Below, piece by piece: positions 1-11,603 of a stretch of 64,000 nt of DNA. A program made the position numbers and the translations under genes. The notes below the pieces were generated by a model, which saw only the letters and a program-made list of their open reading frames with translations, made no database searches and was not told the DNA's origin. Source of the DNA: Bryum argenteum (lineage: Eukaryota; Streptophyta; Bryopsida; Bryales; Bryaceae); NCBI GenBank assembly GCA_037043015.1, contig CM073331.1, positions 6,707,305 through 6,771,304 of the forward strand, in the 5' to 3' direction. Numbering within the stretch: the first letter of the stretch is position 1; each line of letters starts with the position of its first letter.

Positions 1-579
1 AAATCACTAAAAGATTTGAATGTTTTAAAGTAAAATCAAGAATGGCTATTATATTGTGTGTTTTTTGAATAAAATCTAATATTAATTAGCAAATATTGTA
101 TTAGTGTAAACTCTATATACATGTAGTATAGAAATAAGTATGAAAAGGGATATAATGGTAGTTAAAGAGGTTAGGATATAAAAAGATATAAAAAGAGTAA
201 AGACAATGGTTGGATCTAAATATCAAAAGCTATTAAGGCTTATATAAATTATTGTAGAAAACTTAAACTAGATCCCATATTGTTTTCTTCATGTGAGAAT
301 TTTAGGTTAGTAGAAATATAATTGCATTTTGTAAATCAATTTTTGGTAATTCTTGCCTTGCATTTGGTTATAATAATCTATAGACTGATGGTCTTGAGTA
401 TAAGCATGCTCATTTTGAGAATTAGAACCGTATATGGTTGGTGATGTTAACAAGAAGATGGAATTATACTATGTCATTGGAGTATAGTTTCTTGGAGTAT
501 AGTTTCTGGGATTTGGAGCGAGAGATACATGCATATAATATAACTATCCATATTAAACAGTAATCTAGATAATGCAATG
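1..579. other. AT-rich flank, no gene seen
   Basis: Low-complexity AT-rich DNA with only short chance reading frames and no recognised protein similarity. It contrasts sharply with the GC-rich retrotransposon that begins at 688. Confidence 0.6.
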
Positions 580-671
580 GCAATGAGGTACAAAGATCGA
601 TTGTTTTGCTTTATATGTTTATAATTGTAGAAAAGCAATGAGGTATAAAGATCGATTGTTTTGCTTTATAT
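580..671. repeat. 37-bp direct duplication
   Basis: Positions 580-616 and 635-671 are near-identical 37-bp copies (one T/C difference) sharing the core aaagatcgattgttttgctt, 55 bp apart. The second copy ends 12 bp before the target-site duplication of the Ty3/gypsy element. Confidence 0.8.
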
Positions 672-682
672 ATAATAATTGG

Positions 683-687
683 GAGTG
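683..687. repeat. Target-site duplication of element A, left copy
   Basis: GAGTG immediately precedes the left LTR. The same five bases follow the right LTR at 19431-19435. A 5-bp duplication is standard for Ty3/gypsy integrases and fixes the element boundaries. Confidence 0.9.
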
Positions 688-3600
688 TGTCGTAACGTGC
701 TCTTCCGATTCGTGCCCGGATAACCCTTTTTCGCGGTAAAAGAGGTTTCCCAAACAAGAACCCGAGTATTCGTTCCACGGAGATCCTGTGAAGTGCAAAC
801 ACAACAATTTCCACCAGTTAGCCAACCCGGATTTGTGCTATCCGGGAACTGTCCTCTCACCCCTGTGCCCTGTATCCTGTCCTGGAAAAGCTGCCCGGAC
901 AGGAGAGGGGAGGGAGTTTAGTTTTTGTGGTTTAGTTTAGCCTCTGTATTCACCTCAGAGGGATTTTCCCGGACTTAGATAAGTGGGGGGATTAGGCCAC
1001 TTCTCTCGTTGATTAACGTGACCGGAAAGGTCACCGAGACTCTCTCTCTCTCCTTACCCTGTTAGGAACTTCCCTTATACCTCCCTCTACGCCCGGACTA
1101 TAGATCCACACGCATGTCACAAAGTTCGGTATCCGGTTCTCCTATGGTCCGGTTATCTCAACTCACTACCCGGGTTAGTGGATTCCGGGTTACTGGACTG
1201 GGAGTGGTGCGACTGACCCGGAGTTCACCGCTATCACCTATACACCGACCTTCCTATCCGGACTTCAGCAATCCAGGGGGACTCAACCGAGCGCGGCCTC
1301 GGGAGTCGGTTAGGCGGCCGGAATCCCTTCCTGGCCGCCGTAATCCTGAATGCTGCACGGACAGGCTAAACCGGGCTCTAAGTGAGAGGTGCCGTTCGTT
1401 GGCCGCACTCCTCTCCTACCAGCTTCTCTACTCTCCTCACTCCTCTCCGTTCAAGGACGGAACCGCTACCTCTTGCCCGGACAGCAAGGGCCTCCTGGAC
1501 TTCGCAATAATCCTAGCACAGCATACAAGACAGGAAAGAGGAAAGGTTCCACAAACTCACCCCCTCACGTACACCCACACGCGCACACACATACAAGGAT
1601 GGAGAAAGGGGCGTTCTTGCAACTGCATTAGGGTACTGCAAAAGACCAAAAAAAAAGACCCCGAGGGGGTATCCTCCCCTCGTCTAAGTAGCAGCTCCTC
1701 CCTGGCTTCCCAGAAGAGGACAAAAGTTCCTTGCCAGGGAATCTTTCTAATCCCTACCCCTAGTCAGCCTAGCGCCGTCATTCTCCTATCTGCAATAAAA
1801 GCATACTAACCCTCGATCCGAGAAATCCGCCCCCAGTTGCCTTGGTCTTGGTCATTCTTCCCCATTCTGGCGGTTACAGCGCCTCGGCAGTCGTGGAGGT
1901 GCCGTCCCCCTGCACTTTCGGTCCGGGTTGGGAGGTAATCTCTTCTTCCTCCCCCTCCTGGCCAAGTGTTGGGTTAGCTTCCCCACCGTCCACGAATTCT
2001 GTATCTCCGGATGGGGCGGGGGCCGAGGTATCCGGGCATACCTCCCCAGTCTCCGGGACTTCCACCAGCTCCTCGGGGAAAAGGGGAGTAGCCTCCGCGG
2101 CGTGGGCTGTATTAGGAGGCCCCTCGGGATCTGGAGATCCGGAGAGGGGCGCTGCCTCCGGTTCTTGGAGAGGTTGGGGCGCCTCTACCTCCTGCCCGGG
2201 TGAAGGGAGGCCGGTTTTCCCTTCTTCCCCTGGTTGGATTGTGGCCTCCTGGTTGGGAGCAGGGCTCTCGTCCAGGGGGGCCACTATCCGGTCAGGTGGG
2301 ATTGGTGAGGAAGTCCTCCCCCGACCGGTGTCCTCCTCTATCCGGGTAGTCTCCTCCTCTATCCGGGGAGTCTCCTCCCCAGGGCGTGACACTCCCTTGG
2401 CCGCCTCTATCTCTTCCCGGTTACTCTCGGGTAGGGGTGGTAGGGTGCTCATCCCGATCGGGGCCTTCTCCGGACTGCGGATGGATAAAGGTAGTGGCTC
2501 CTCCATCGCTGCGGGGTCGGCGGACTCCTCTTCCTCCGCTATGGTCGCCTCAGCAATCTCGGGTACAACCCGGGTAGAAGGATTATCGTCTTCCTCCAAT
2601 GGGGGTGCCTCTCCCGGGAAAGCCCGGGTCATCTCACGGATGAGGTCTCTCATCTCCTGCAAGGCCCCTTCCATCCGCTCGGTGGCCTTCTTCATATAAG
2701 CCGCCATGCGAGTAGGGAGATCCGACCCGGATGCCTGGAACTGGGCATCGAATAGCTGAGATTTGAGCTGGGCTTCTCCTGGAGCATACAGGAGTCTCCG
2801 CAGGCCGAAAAGATGCTGTCGTGCATATCCTTGTTGTTTGGACAGTTCCTCTTCCAATCGCTTGATCTCCCGGTCCTGGCGTAGAATAATGAGGGACCCT
2901 TCATTGACCCTAGTCCGGGCTTCTGCAGCATCCCGTACTAACTCCCGGACCATGTCCGGGTACCGCTCCACCTGGTTGGTCCGGAGCGCTACAGCTACCC
3001 CCCGCAGCGCCTTGTGCATTTGAAGGTGCTCCTGTGTGCACATTTGTAATGCATAGGCGATAGGTTGGAGGGGGTCGTCCTCTGAAATCCGGAAGGGAGG
3101 TACGGGGAGGTTTGGATCATGCTCCGGCCGCTTTGGGGTGAAATCATCCCAACCAGATGATCGGGGTGCGGTGGATGGGACTGCCAACCCCTGTTCCCGG
3201 GTAGTGGGGAGGGGAGAGTGGTGGCCGGTCTCACCCTCGTCCTCCGACTCCGAATCCTCCTCCATTGCCTTCTTCCCCTTCCTTCTGGTGGACCTGTCCC
3301 CAGATGATGTAGCTCGTGGCGCGACCGGGATTGCCCGGACAACTGGTTCACGTGGTCCGGTCCGGTTGCCAGGAGAACTGGCAGGGGTCACTGTAGCATC
3401 TTCCCTGGGCCTGGTGAGTTTTCTCCGTACCCGGGTCGTCGGTGTCTCTCGGGGGATCTGCCTTCCTCTTTGCGGCGTATTTTGGCTCCCCCCACTCGAC
3501 TCCTCCTGTTGTGGTAGTATGCCCGGGTATCTCGACAGGGCTGTCAGCCAGGAGAAGAGCCTCAATGGGAACCTCGTCCACCGGTCCCTCTCTTACCGGG

Positions 3601-5520
3601 GTCCGTACCTCCGGAATGGGGTCCACTAATTGGGAAGCCCCCTCAGCCTCCGTATCCGACCCGGGTGGTGTGGTGCGGCCGCTTCCGGTTCCTTGGTGCC
3701 GAGGATCGGGCTCCACAAACCGGAGAACCCGTCCGGACTTCCTTCGACGCTTGAGCGGGAATCTCCTCCCCGTCACTATCTCGTTCCCTGCATGCAGCCG
3801 CAAGGGGGTGGGGAGTCAATCGTGGGGGCTAACGGGTTGCTGCGCTCTGCACCGGAGAGTCCTCATCTTCTCCGGTTAAAGGCTGGGATTATTGGTGGGT
3901 CACAGTCTTTGCCATGCTCCGGGTTGCTATCCTGTGAGTGGTGGCCGGTCGGGGTGGAACAACTCTCTCCGTCATGGGTATGGCTGCTCCTCCGGAAGCC
4001 GGTCCTGGTGTTCCTCCATCCCTTGGCTCGGGGGCAGTGGGTCCTGTCCTCCGTGGCCCCTGCGGCCCTGGTGGTGCTGGTGGCGGTGGTGGGGGAAGTG
4101 CTCCTACTCCGGGGGCAGGCACCCTGGGGAGGAGTCTAGCTGCAGCGGGGACCCCTGTCTCGGGATCCATTTCCCGGGAAACATATCTCTCCGGCCCTCC
4201 ATCGCATTCGGAGGAGTGTGACTTCTCCGGGTTGAGGCGGTCGTGAGTGCGCGTATAGGTGGTACACATAGGGAGCCATCGGGCAACCCTTCGCACTGGT
4301 AGTCTTCTTCGAAGCCCGGGCGATTACCTCCTCGAGAATGTGGCCCCATCCTACCTGTTTGCGGCCCCGGTAAGACTCCATGATGGCCTTCAGGAGTCTA
4401 TTCGAGACGAACTGGGGCTTCTCCGGGTTGAGAATCGGGGCCGGGAAACCCGGCGGCCCGTCGCTCCCGCGCATTTGCGCAGTCCTCCACCCGGTATCCG
4501 TCGTGCTCGTGTGCAGGGTTGTGAAACATTCCACCAAGGGAGGGGTCATTCCGCACCTGTATGTACCCCGTGGAGGAGTCCGGGAAGCCGTACGTTGCCC
4601 TCCAACACGCCTCCTGCCAGAAATGCGGCTTGGCCCGGACAGGGTTGTCTGCGAAGGTGGGTGGGTCTTGTCCGGACACGCGACCTCCTCGATGATCCCC
4701 GCGTCCTCCACGTTCCAAGGCACCCAAGACAATCCCGCGCATCCCATTCGAGTGAGGTCCTCGCACCAATCGAGCCCGGGCATCCTCCGCGATGGGAATG
4801 CCGGCTGGATGATTTTACACCGGCACGCGAAGCTCGTCCCCGGCCATCCTCCTGCCTCTCCTCTCCTGGCTATGGCGTGCCGGACTAACGCGTGGAGAGC
4901 TGCAGCGTGCGCGAATAGGGAGCGGCAGAGTCGGCGATGCGCACGAAACACGAGGGAGGAAAAAAAGGGGGGTAACGGCCGCTTTGCTCCGCTAAAGACA
5001 AAAAGGTAGAGTGGGGAGGTGGCCGTGCTTTTGGCGGCGCATCATTAATCTCGGCCTGTCAGGCCGGGACTGTCGGCGCCGCCGCCAGGGTTTTCCCCGC
5101 CCGACCCGTTCGTGAACCCGACCCGGCCGCTGCCTTCCCTGTCTTCGATACCCGGCCCGGCTGACCATACCCGGTTGGGGTATACCCGATTGGGGCAACC
5201 TTTTCCCGGGTAGGCGTAAACCCGCGAAGGGCCATTCCTGGTCATCCGGATCCGCAGCGGTCGACGGGATACGACTAGACAGGACCCTGGCTTAAGAGCA
5301 GGGGATACAAAGAAAAAGAAAAATCCAAAAAAAAGTAGTGCTACCCTACCCTGCCCACTAAGTCTAAGGATACTCCTGGGTGGGCAGGTTCCTGGCCGAG
5401 CTAACATTACCCGGACATTGCCCGGGTAGGCCAGGATATGGGCATTTATTTCTCCTAATTAGCTACTCCTAACCGCTATCCGGACTTACTTGGGCGAAAA
5501 TGAAAAAATGAGGTTTGACA
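688..5520 (-). repeat. 3' LTR of element A (about 4.83 kb)
   Basis: It matches 11614-13576 plus 16567-19430 almost throughout, starts and ends TG...CA, and lies directly against a polypurine tract. At 4833 bp it is several times longer than common plant LTRs. It holds an accessory reading frame of about 990 codons on the same strand as gag-pol. Positions 2645-2652 are the uninterrupted version of the site where the hAT element inserted in the other LTR. The part beyond the gene (688-1873, the 3' end of the LTR on the minus strand) has no convincing gene. Confidence 0.93.
1874..4844 (-). pseudogene. LTR-embedded accessory gene, left copy (frameshifted)
   Basis: This long gene lies wholly inside the LTR, about 680 bp downstream of the LTR start. 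Its function is unknown. The right LTR copy shows the start codon (Met-Ala-Gly-Asp). The order of regions is: a globular N-terminal domain with EDLTRMGCAGL, NPAHEHDGYRVEDC and VGWGHILEEVIARA; a proline-rich linker; basic and acidic stretches (RSTRRKGKKAMEEDSESEDE); a coiled coil (REIKRLEEELSKQQ); and an acidic Pro/Ser-rich tail ending at 1874. 1874-3565 is one open frame of 563 codons. Between about 3600 and 4800 small indels split the frame several times relative to the right copy. The N-terminal domain is shared with 47351-50952 and, more weakly, with 53847-55634. It resembles the putative plant transposon protein family. The acidic and basic tracts suggest a nuclear protein, which is inference. 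Confidence 0.75.
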
Positions 5521-5532
5521 TTACCCCTTTTT
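5521..5532 (-). promoter_or_regulatory. Polypurine tract of element A
   Basis: The minus strand reads AAAAAGGGGTAA directly before the 3' LTR start TGTCAAACC. This is the expected place and composition for the plus-strand primer. It lies only about 45 bp after the end of the pol frame, so no internal space is left for an accessory gene outside the LTR. Confidence 0.85.
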
Positions 5533-5577
5533 CATCTGTGAGCGTCCCCGCGAACACTGCGCCCCTTGTAACTCCGG

Positions 5578-8500
5578 TTACTCTGACCCGGATTGTGGGG
5601 GTTCGTCCTCCTCCGAGGTGACCTCCTCATCCGTTAACTCCTCAGGGTGGTACTTCTTCACCCTCGATCCATTCACACGGGTACCCATGATGTTACCCTG
5701 GAGATCTTCCAACTGGAGGGACCCGTTGGGGAACACTTGGGTTACCCGGTAAGGACCCATCCAGCGGGTGTGCAGCTTACCCGGGAAATCTTGATGGCGG
5801 CTGTCGTACAGGAGCACTAGCCCTCCCTCTCTGATTCCGTGGTCCCCTGGAAGCCTCTGGTCCTACTTTTCCTTTCGGTCTTCCTGCACCGCCCGGTTTC
5901 TCTCCATGCCTTCTGTTCGGCCCTCCTCCAAGGCGTCGATGGCTTGTAACCTCTCCGGTTTGCCGTCTCCCTCCTCTCCGAGCCTTGTAGCCATAACCCG
6001 GTGAGTCTCTACCGCAAGCTCCACTCCGTGAATGGCCTCCTGACCGAAGACCATAAAATATGGGGTCTTCCCGGTGGTTGTCTTCTCCGCCGTGTTGTAC
6101 GCGTGAACCGCGGAGGCAAGCTTCCTGTCCCAATCAGTCTTATGGGCGGACACCATCTTGTTTAACATTTTGCCGATGATGCCGTTTGAGCGCTCCGTCT
6201 GACCGTTGGCTTTGGGATTGTACGGAGTTGTCTTGCGGTGCCGGATCGCATACTTGGTGGTGATGTCCTCGATGACATCATTGATGAAGTGCGCTCCCCG
6301 GTCACTGACCAGTTCCAGGGGATGGCCGAACCTCATCATGATTTCCTCGAACAGGAATGACGCAGCTGTCCTGGCATCGTTCCCTCGAGTTGCCCGGGCT
6401 TCTACCCACTTCGTGGCGTAATCGGTTGCGAGTATGATGTAGCACTTCCGGTTTTTGGTAATGGGGGCGATTGGACCTACAAAGTCAATTCCCCATTTGA
6501 CAAAAGGGGCCAGGGGAAAAATCGGGGTCAGGGGCCAGTGGTTCCGGAAACTCGGTTGTCCTGTCCGCTGGCATTGGTCGCAGCGCTGGACGTAGTGCCG
6601 GACATCCCGGATTACGAAGGGCCACCAATACCCCGCACTCTTAATACGGTTAACCGTACTCATGGCGGCTAGGTGCCCTCCGGAATTTCCCGCGTGTAAG
6701 GCCTCCATCACCTGCCTCCGCTCTCCGGGTTCCAAACACCGGCGCAGCCTGTCATCGGCTCCCATCCGGAACAGGACTCCGTTGATCAGAGTGTATGGAG
6801 CCACACGGTGTTGGAAGACGCTCTTTTCTTCCCGGTTCATGCCCGCGGGGTAGCGGTGGGTCAGGAGGTACTCCCGGATCTCCTGGAATTCGGAAAGTAC
6901 CTCGCCTTCCACTTGCAGCACAGCAACTTCCGGCCTATCCTGGCTATCCGGGAATTCGTCGGGAAACAGGGAGGAAACGTCTTCCAGGGCCTGTTCACCT
7001 CGCATCCTGGACAAGTAATCGGCATTGGCATTTGCCCTCCCTGGCTTGACGACTACCTCGTAGGTAAACTCCTGTAACAGGAGTATCCACCGGGCTATCC
7101 GTCCAGAGAGGTCCGGCTTATTCACCAGGTACTTGAGCGAGTCATGATCCGTATGAAAGATCACCCGATAGCCGAGGAGGTAATGCCGGAACTTCTTGCA
7201 GGCATAGACTACCGCCAGGGCTTCTCGTTCAGTGGTGGTGTAGTTCCTTTCTGCTGAACTCATCTGTCGGCTGGCGTAGTAGATGGGCCTCTCCCGCTTA
7301 TGCTCATCCGGCTGCCACAGAATGGCTCCTAGGCACCACCCCGAGGCGTCGAGGGTGACATGAAATTCCCGGGTCCAGTCCGGTGGTGCCAGGATAGGTG
7401 CCCGGGTTAGCTGCTGCTTCAGTTCCTCGAAAGCTGATTGCCTCTCCGGTTTCCACAGGAAGGGCTCGTCCTTTTTCAGCAAGGCCGTTAATGGGGCAGC
7501 TTTCCTGGCGTACCCATCAATGAAGCGCCGGTAATATCCCACGCAGCCCAGGAATCCGCGAACCTCCTTAACCGTCCGCGGTGGTGCCAGTGTCAGGATA
7601 GCACTGACCTTGTCCGTATCTACCTGCAGTCCTCTCCGGCTCACCACGTGCCCGAGTAGCAACCCGGTCTCCATTCCGAAAAAGCATTTCCCGGGATGGA
7701 GTTTGAGGTTTGTTTCCCTACAGCGCTGGAAGGTTTTCCTCAAGTGCTCGAGGTGGCTCTCCCGCTTTCCGAACACTGCGAAATCATCAATGAATACTTC
7801 TAGGAAATGCCGAAGAAAGTCCTTGAAGATATCCATCATGAGCCGCTGGAAGGTGCCCGGGGCGTTACACAACCCGAACGGCATCCGGTTAAAAGCGTAG
7901 GTACCCCACTCCGTAGTGAAGGTGGTTTTGAGTTGGTCACTCTCCCGGATGGAGACCTGATTGTACCCGGAGAATCCGTCCAGGAAACTATACAGTTCCT
8001 GTCCGGCCACGTGATCCAGGATAATGTCGGTAAACGGGAGCGGGAAGTAATCCTTCTTAGTGGTGGCGTTGAGCTTGCGGAAGTCCTGGCAAACCCGGAT
8101 CTTCACCTTCCCGTCCGCCCCCGTCTTCTTTGGTACCACCACAATCGGGGATACCCACTCCGTGTTATTAACCGGGTAGATGAACCCGGCCTCCAGTAAC
8201 CGGTCAATCTCCTCCTTCACCATGAGGGAGTATTTCGGGTTAAGCCGGTACTGGCGCTGGCGAATCGGGCTAGCACCTTCGACTAAGTCGATTTGGTGCT
8301 CCCCTAGCTGTGGAGGAATTCCTCGGAGGTCTGTGGGCGCCCATGCGAACACATCGGCAAACCCGGACAGCAGGGAGCTGTACTCGCTCTTTTCCCGGGC
8401 AGTCAGGGTCTTTCCCAGGAAGAACTTCTTTCCGGGGCCTACTTCGATCTCCTCAAAATCCTTGGGCGATACGACGCCTTTAATGCGCTCAGGTTCGGCC

Positions 8501-9768
8501 TCTTCCGGGGTTATTCCCAAGTTTCCCCAGGGAATAACCCCCTCCCCGGTGAGTCGACAGGGTTGTCCAGAGGGGTCGGCGAGCTGCTTCCGTATCCACT
8601 TCTCGGATAGGGCTACGCACGATTCTCCCAGGGATCTGTCATCCATCTCCGGTTTTTCCTCAACCTCCTCATCTGCACCCAGTTCCCGTCCTTCTTCCGT
8701 CACGGAGTCCGGAAATGCGAAGTCCTGCTCTACCAACCCGGAGAATTCGCTCACCAGGTAGCTGGCCTGTGTAGTGGAGTTCTCCGTATCCGACCACTCC
8801 GTGGTGTAGCCGTCGGATTCGTGTGTTTCCCCTTCATGGGCGGAGTGCATCCAGGGGATGATGAGGGTCGGCCTCTTCCCAACCCGGAATTCCTTCTCTC
8901 CCCAGTCCACGATTACCCGGGCCATGTAGAGCCAGGGTCGGCCCAGTAGCATCCGGAAGGGTCGCCCGGTTGCTACCCGGATAATGACAAAGTTCAAGGG
9001 GTAGGTAACTCCCCCTATGATGGTGGGAACCCTGGAAAGCCTCCCTACCGGGGCTACCCGAGATTGGTCAGCCATGCGGAGGACCAACTGGGTTGTTTCC
9101 AGGGTAGTGTACCCGAGGTCGTAAGCCGTGTCTTCCAACATCAGGTTCACACCGGATCCGCCATCCACAGGTACATCGTGGATGATGCAGCCATCAACTT
9201 CGACCTGCAGTTCGGGCGCGCCGAAATCCTCCACCTGCGCGAAGTTCACCGCAACTGAGGGAAGCTTGTATCTCTTCTTCCGCCGTTGAATCCAGGCTTC
9301 CCGGACAGTCTTCTGATAATTGGCGTTATCGTGGAGAAGCTGCCCGATAGTCACATTGGCCTGCGTGTCCTTGATATCTTGCAGGATATCATACTCATCG
9401 ACCCGCATTTGGGGTCCGGGTTTGATCACGACAGGGGTGTCCTGGAAATGAACAACCCTGCGATCCGGATCTGCCCGGGTTGCGGCAAGGTCTGTCCTGA
9501 CCTCGTCGCTGATGTCTCGATCGAGTTTGGTGGATTCCACCCCTTTTTCTGCGTCTGCTAGGGGTGGTGCCGGTGGTTCTACCCGAGTAGGCTCTTTGTC
9601 TTCCTCTTCCTGCCCGGGTTCTTCATCTTCCCGGGCTTTCCGGTTCGCCTCGCGGATCGCCTTCTTCTGTCTCCTCGAGCCTGTGTTGCTCTTTTCCCGG
9701 GTGGAGCTACGCGTGGAGACCTTATTGACTGCGGCCTCCTGTTCGCCGGGTAGCTCCACCTCGCACCC
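5578..9768 (-). CDS. pol: Pol polyprotein of element A (PR-RT-RH-IN), one internal stop
   Basis: The frame follows gag in the same phase after a single TGA. Counting from 9759, visible domains are aspartic protease ([10 protein letters not shown], about residue 199), reverse transcriptase (SFLDGFSGYNQV; FIDD catalytic box at about 657-660), RNase H (HVTLDASGWCLGAIL, about 801-815) and integrase with an HHCC zinc finger (about 1023-1064), core (KWGIDFVGP) and the NGQTERSNG stretch. An in-frame TAG at 5863-5865 interrupts the frame after about 1298 codons. Reading continues in phase into the C-terminal GPY module (HTRWMGPYRV) and ends at 5578. The TAG looks like one nonsense change, perhaps from a Trp codon. 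No initiator ATG is evident, which fits expression as a Gag-Pol fusion. Confidence 0.93.
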
Positions 9769-11418
9769 TCATTTATCCGGATTTTCTATTCCGGCGGTGG
9801 AACCGTAGTTAAGGCCGGACTGAGAACGCGGAGGGGTCTGCACAGACTTGTAGATGACCTTCGGAGGGGGCTTTTTCGGGCAACCCTCAAGGTTATGTCC
9901 GTACTCATGGCAACCCTGGCAGGGTAGGTTTTTCGGGGCACCAGGTTCAACGTCGGGTACATCGCAGCCACTGGCGTAATGTCCTCTCCTCCCGCATCGA
10001 TAGCAGATGACGTAATCCAGGTAAGTGCCAGTGAGGGGCTGCCCGGATGGCTGTCCGGGTAGACTCCTTCCTGGGGCGGCTGGATACGTCCTTCCTCCTG
10101 AACGCGGGGTGACACCTCGGCCGCGCCCATATCCCGCATGAACCTGGTACAGGGTAACCACATCCTCCTCTTCCGGTTCCTCTTCCTCCTCAGCCAGCAC
10201 GTATCGGACCCCTGTCTGGGGGTCGGTCCACTTCGAGGACCTCCTCGTGGACGTATTGGGGCACTCCGTGGGGTTGTGTCCGTACTCCTTGCACTTGGAG
10301 CACCACACGTTAGCCCGCTGCGTCGGAGGATTTTTGCGGCCACTCTGGAGTTCGGCCATGTTCACTTTGATAGCTTCGAGCTCCGCCAGGACTTTCTTGA
10401 GGCCATCTTCCTTCTCAACCTTCACCTTAACCGTGGCGGAACTGGACTTCTTGGAACTCTTTGCCTTCTCTGGTTTGGCCTCCTCCTCGCTGTCCGAGCT
10501 ATCCGGGTCGTTCGAGTCCGGGTCATCGCTACCCGCGGAACTGTCCGAGTCGGTGTCCTTCTTTTTCTTACCCTTCTCCTTCTTCTTATCCTTCCCCTTC
10601 CTGCGACTACTACGGAGAGCTTGAGCGGAGTCCTCGTAATCCAGGGCAGCATCCATAGCTTCCCGGAGTGTCTCCGGTTTGCTTCTCCGGATCTGGAAGG
10701 ACATATCCTCCGGTAGCCCGCCCACGTACCACTGGACCGCCACCATCGGAGCGATGTCGAAGGCCACCTTGTTCATGAGGGCTTTCACCCTCTGCCCGTA
10801 CTTCCGAACGGACTCATACTCGCGCTTCCGGACTTTCCCCAGCTGCATCAGGGCCCGCGCCTCTCCTCCGGCTTCCCGGAAAGCATGAAGGAAGGCTATC
10901 CTCAGCTGATCCCAGTTAGCCTTCACATCCGCGGGTACATCATTGTACCACTTCAACGCTTCCCCTTTTAGCAATCCGGAAAACACACGGAGTCTGGACT
11001 CCGGATCTTCCAGGTTAGCATCAGCGGTGGCCACGAACTCTTCGACCCAATCATCCACGTCTTTGCCACCATCACCCGCGAAGCGGCTGTACTTCAACCG
11101 GGTGAGTGGTGCGCGACGCAACGGAAGGACAGGGTTAGGGTCCATGGGTCCGGGGTTGGCTCGGCCCGGACTGGGCGGTCCTTCGCTTCCCGGAGGGGAG
11201 TTCGGTGTGTCGCTCTCGGATGGGGGTGCTGGTACTGGAATTACCCCTACCGCAACCGGGGCGACTACCTCCTCAGGAGGGGATGCGTAATGGATCTCCT
11301 CCTCTTCGTAAGCAAATTCGCGAGCTTGTGCGAGCTGCTCGATCTCGGCTGTAGCTCTTCTCCTGGCGGCCCGGGTAACTCGACTTCCACTTGGCTCACT
11401 CGTCTGCCCTCGAGTCAT
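9769..11418 (-). CDS. gag: Gag of element A
   Basis: The product of about 549 residues starts MTRGQTSEPSG at the first ATG after the primer site. The order is a low-complexity N-terminus, a retrotransposon gag core (DDWVEEFVATADANLE, LKGEALKWYNDV, WDQLRIAFLHAF), a highly charged Lys/Asp/Ser linker and three CCHC zinc knuckles (CSKCKEYGHNPTEC, CYRCGRRGHYASGC, CQGCHEYGHNLEGC). Gag forms the particle and binds the RNA genome. The frame ends in TGA at 9769-9771 and pol continues in the same phase without a shift. A phase-1 or phase-2 overlap for frameshifting is absent, so pol expression would need stop readthrough. Confidence 0.93.
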   Translation of the reverse strand: MTRGQTSEPSGSRVTRAARRRATAEIEQLAQAREFAYEEEEIHYASPPEEVVAPVAVGVIPVPAPPSESDTPNSPPGSEGPPSPGRANPGPMDPNPVLPLRRAPLTRLKYSRFAGDGGKDVDDWVEEFVATADANLEDPESRLRVFSGLLKGEALKWYNDVPADVKANWDQLRIAFLHAFREAGGEARALMQLGKVRKREYESVRKYGQRVKALMNKVAFDIAPMVAVQWYVGGLPEDMSFQIRRSKPETLREAMDAALDYEDSAQALRSSRRKGKDKKKEKGKKKKDTDSDSSAGSDDPDSNDPDSSDSEEEAKPEKAKSSKKSSSATVKVKVEKEDGLKKVLAELEAIKVNMAELQSGRKNPPTQRANVWCSKCKEYGHNPTECPNTSTRRSSKWTDPQTGVRYVLAEEEEEPEEEDVVTLYQVHAGYGRGRGVTPRSGGRTYPAAPGRSLPGQPSGQPLTGTYLDYVICYRCGRRGHYASGCDVPDVEPGAPKNLPCQGCHEYGHNLEGCPKKPPPKVIYKSVQTPPRSQSGLNYGSTAGIENPDK

Positions 11419-11585
11419 GAAGCAGCACACCGGGTATACCTCCGGCGGCTTCTAGACTGGTGGTTGGCTCGCACTTGCAACTCCTACCTGCCAGACGTGG
11501 TGAGTGAGTTTCGATCTCGTCACCAGAACCTCCAGCGCGAATCTCCTTCTCTCCTGGCAGAGATGTCGATCTTGCAGCTTTAGGA

Positions 11586-11603
11586 TCCCCGGCAGCGGCG
11601 CCA
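11586..11603 (-). promoter_or_regulatory. Primer binding site of element A, tRNA-Asp type
   Basis: The plus strand reads tccccggcagcggcgcca, which matches the 3' end of plant tRNA-Asp(GUC) at 17 of 18 positions including CCA. The primer site on the element strand is therefore TGGCGCCGCTGCCGGGGA, ten bases inside the 5' LTR. tRNA-Asp priming is known for Tat/Athila-type elements. Confidence 0.85.

Noticed and set aside
1114..1809. Plus-strand frame of 231 codons in the LTR
   Set aside because: The sister LTR breaks this frame after 88 codons, composition is proline/serine-biased, and it lies antisense to the element.
1842..2699. Plus-strand frame of 285 codons
   Set aside because: It is the antisense shadow of the accessory gene in GC-rich DNA.
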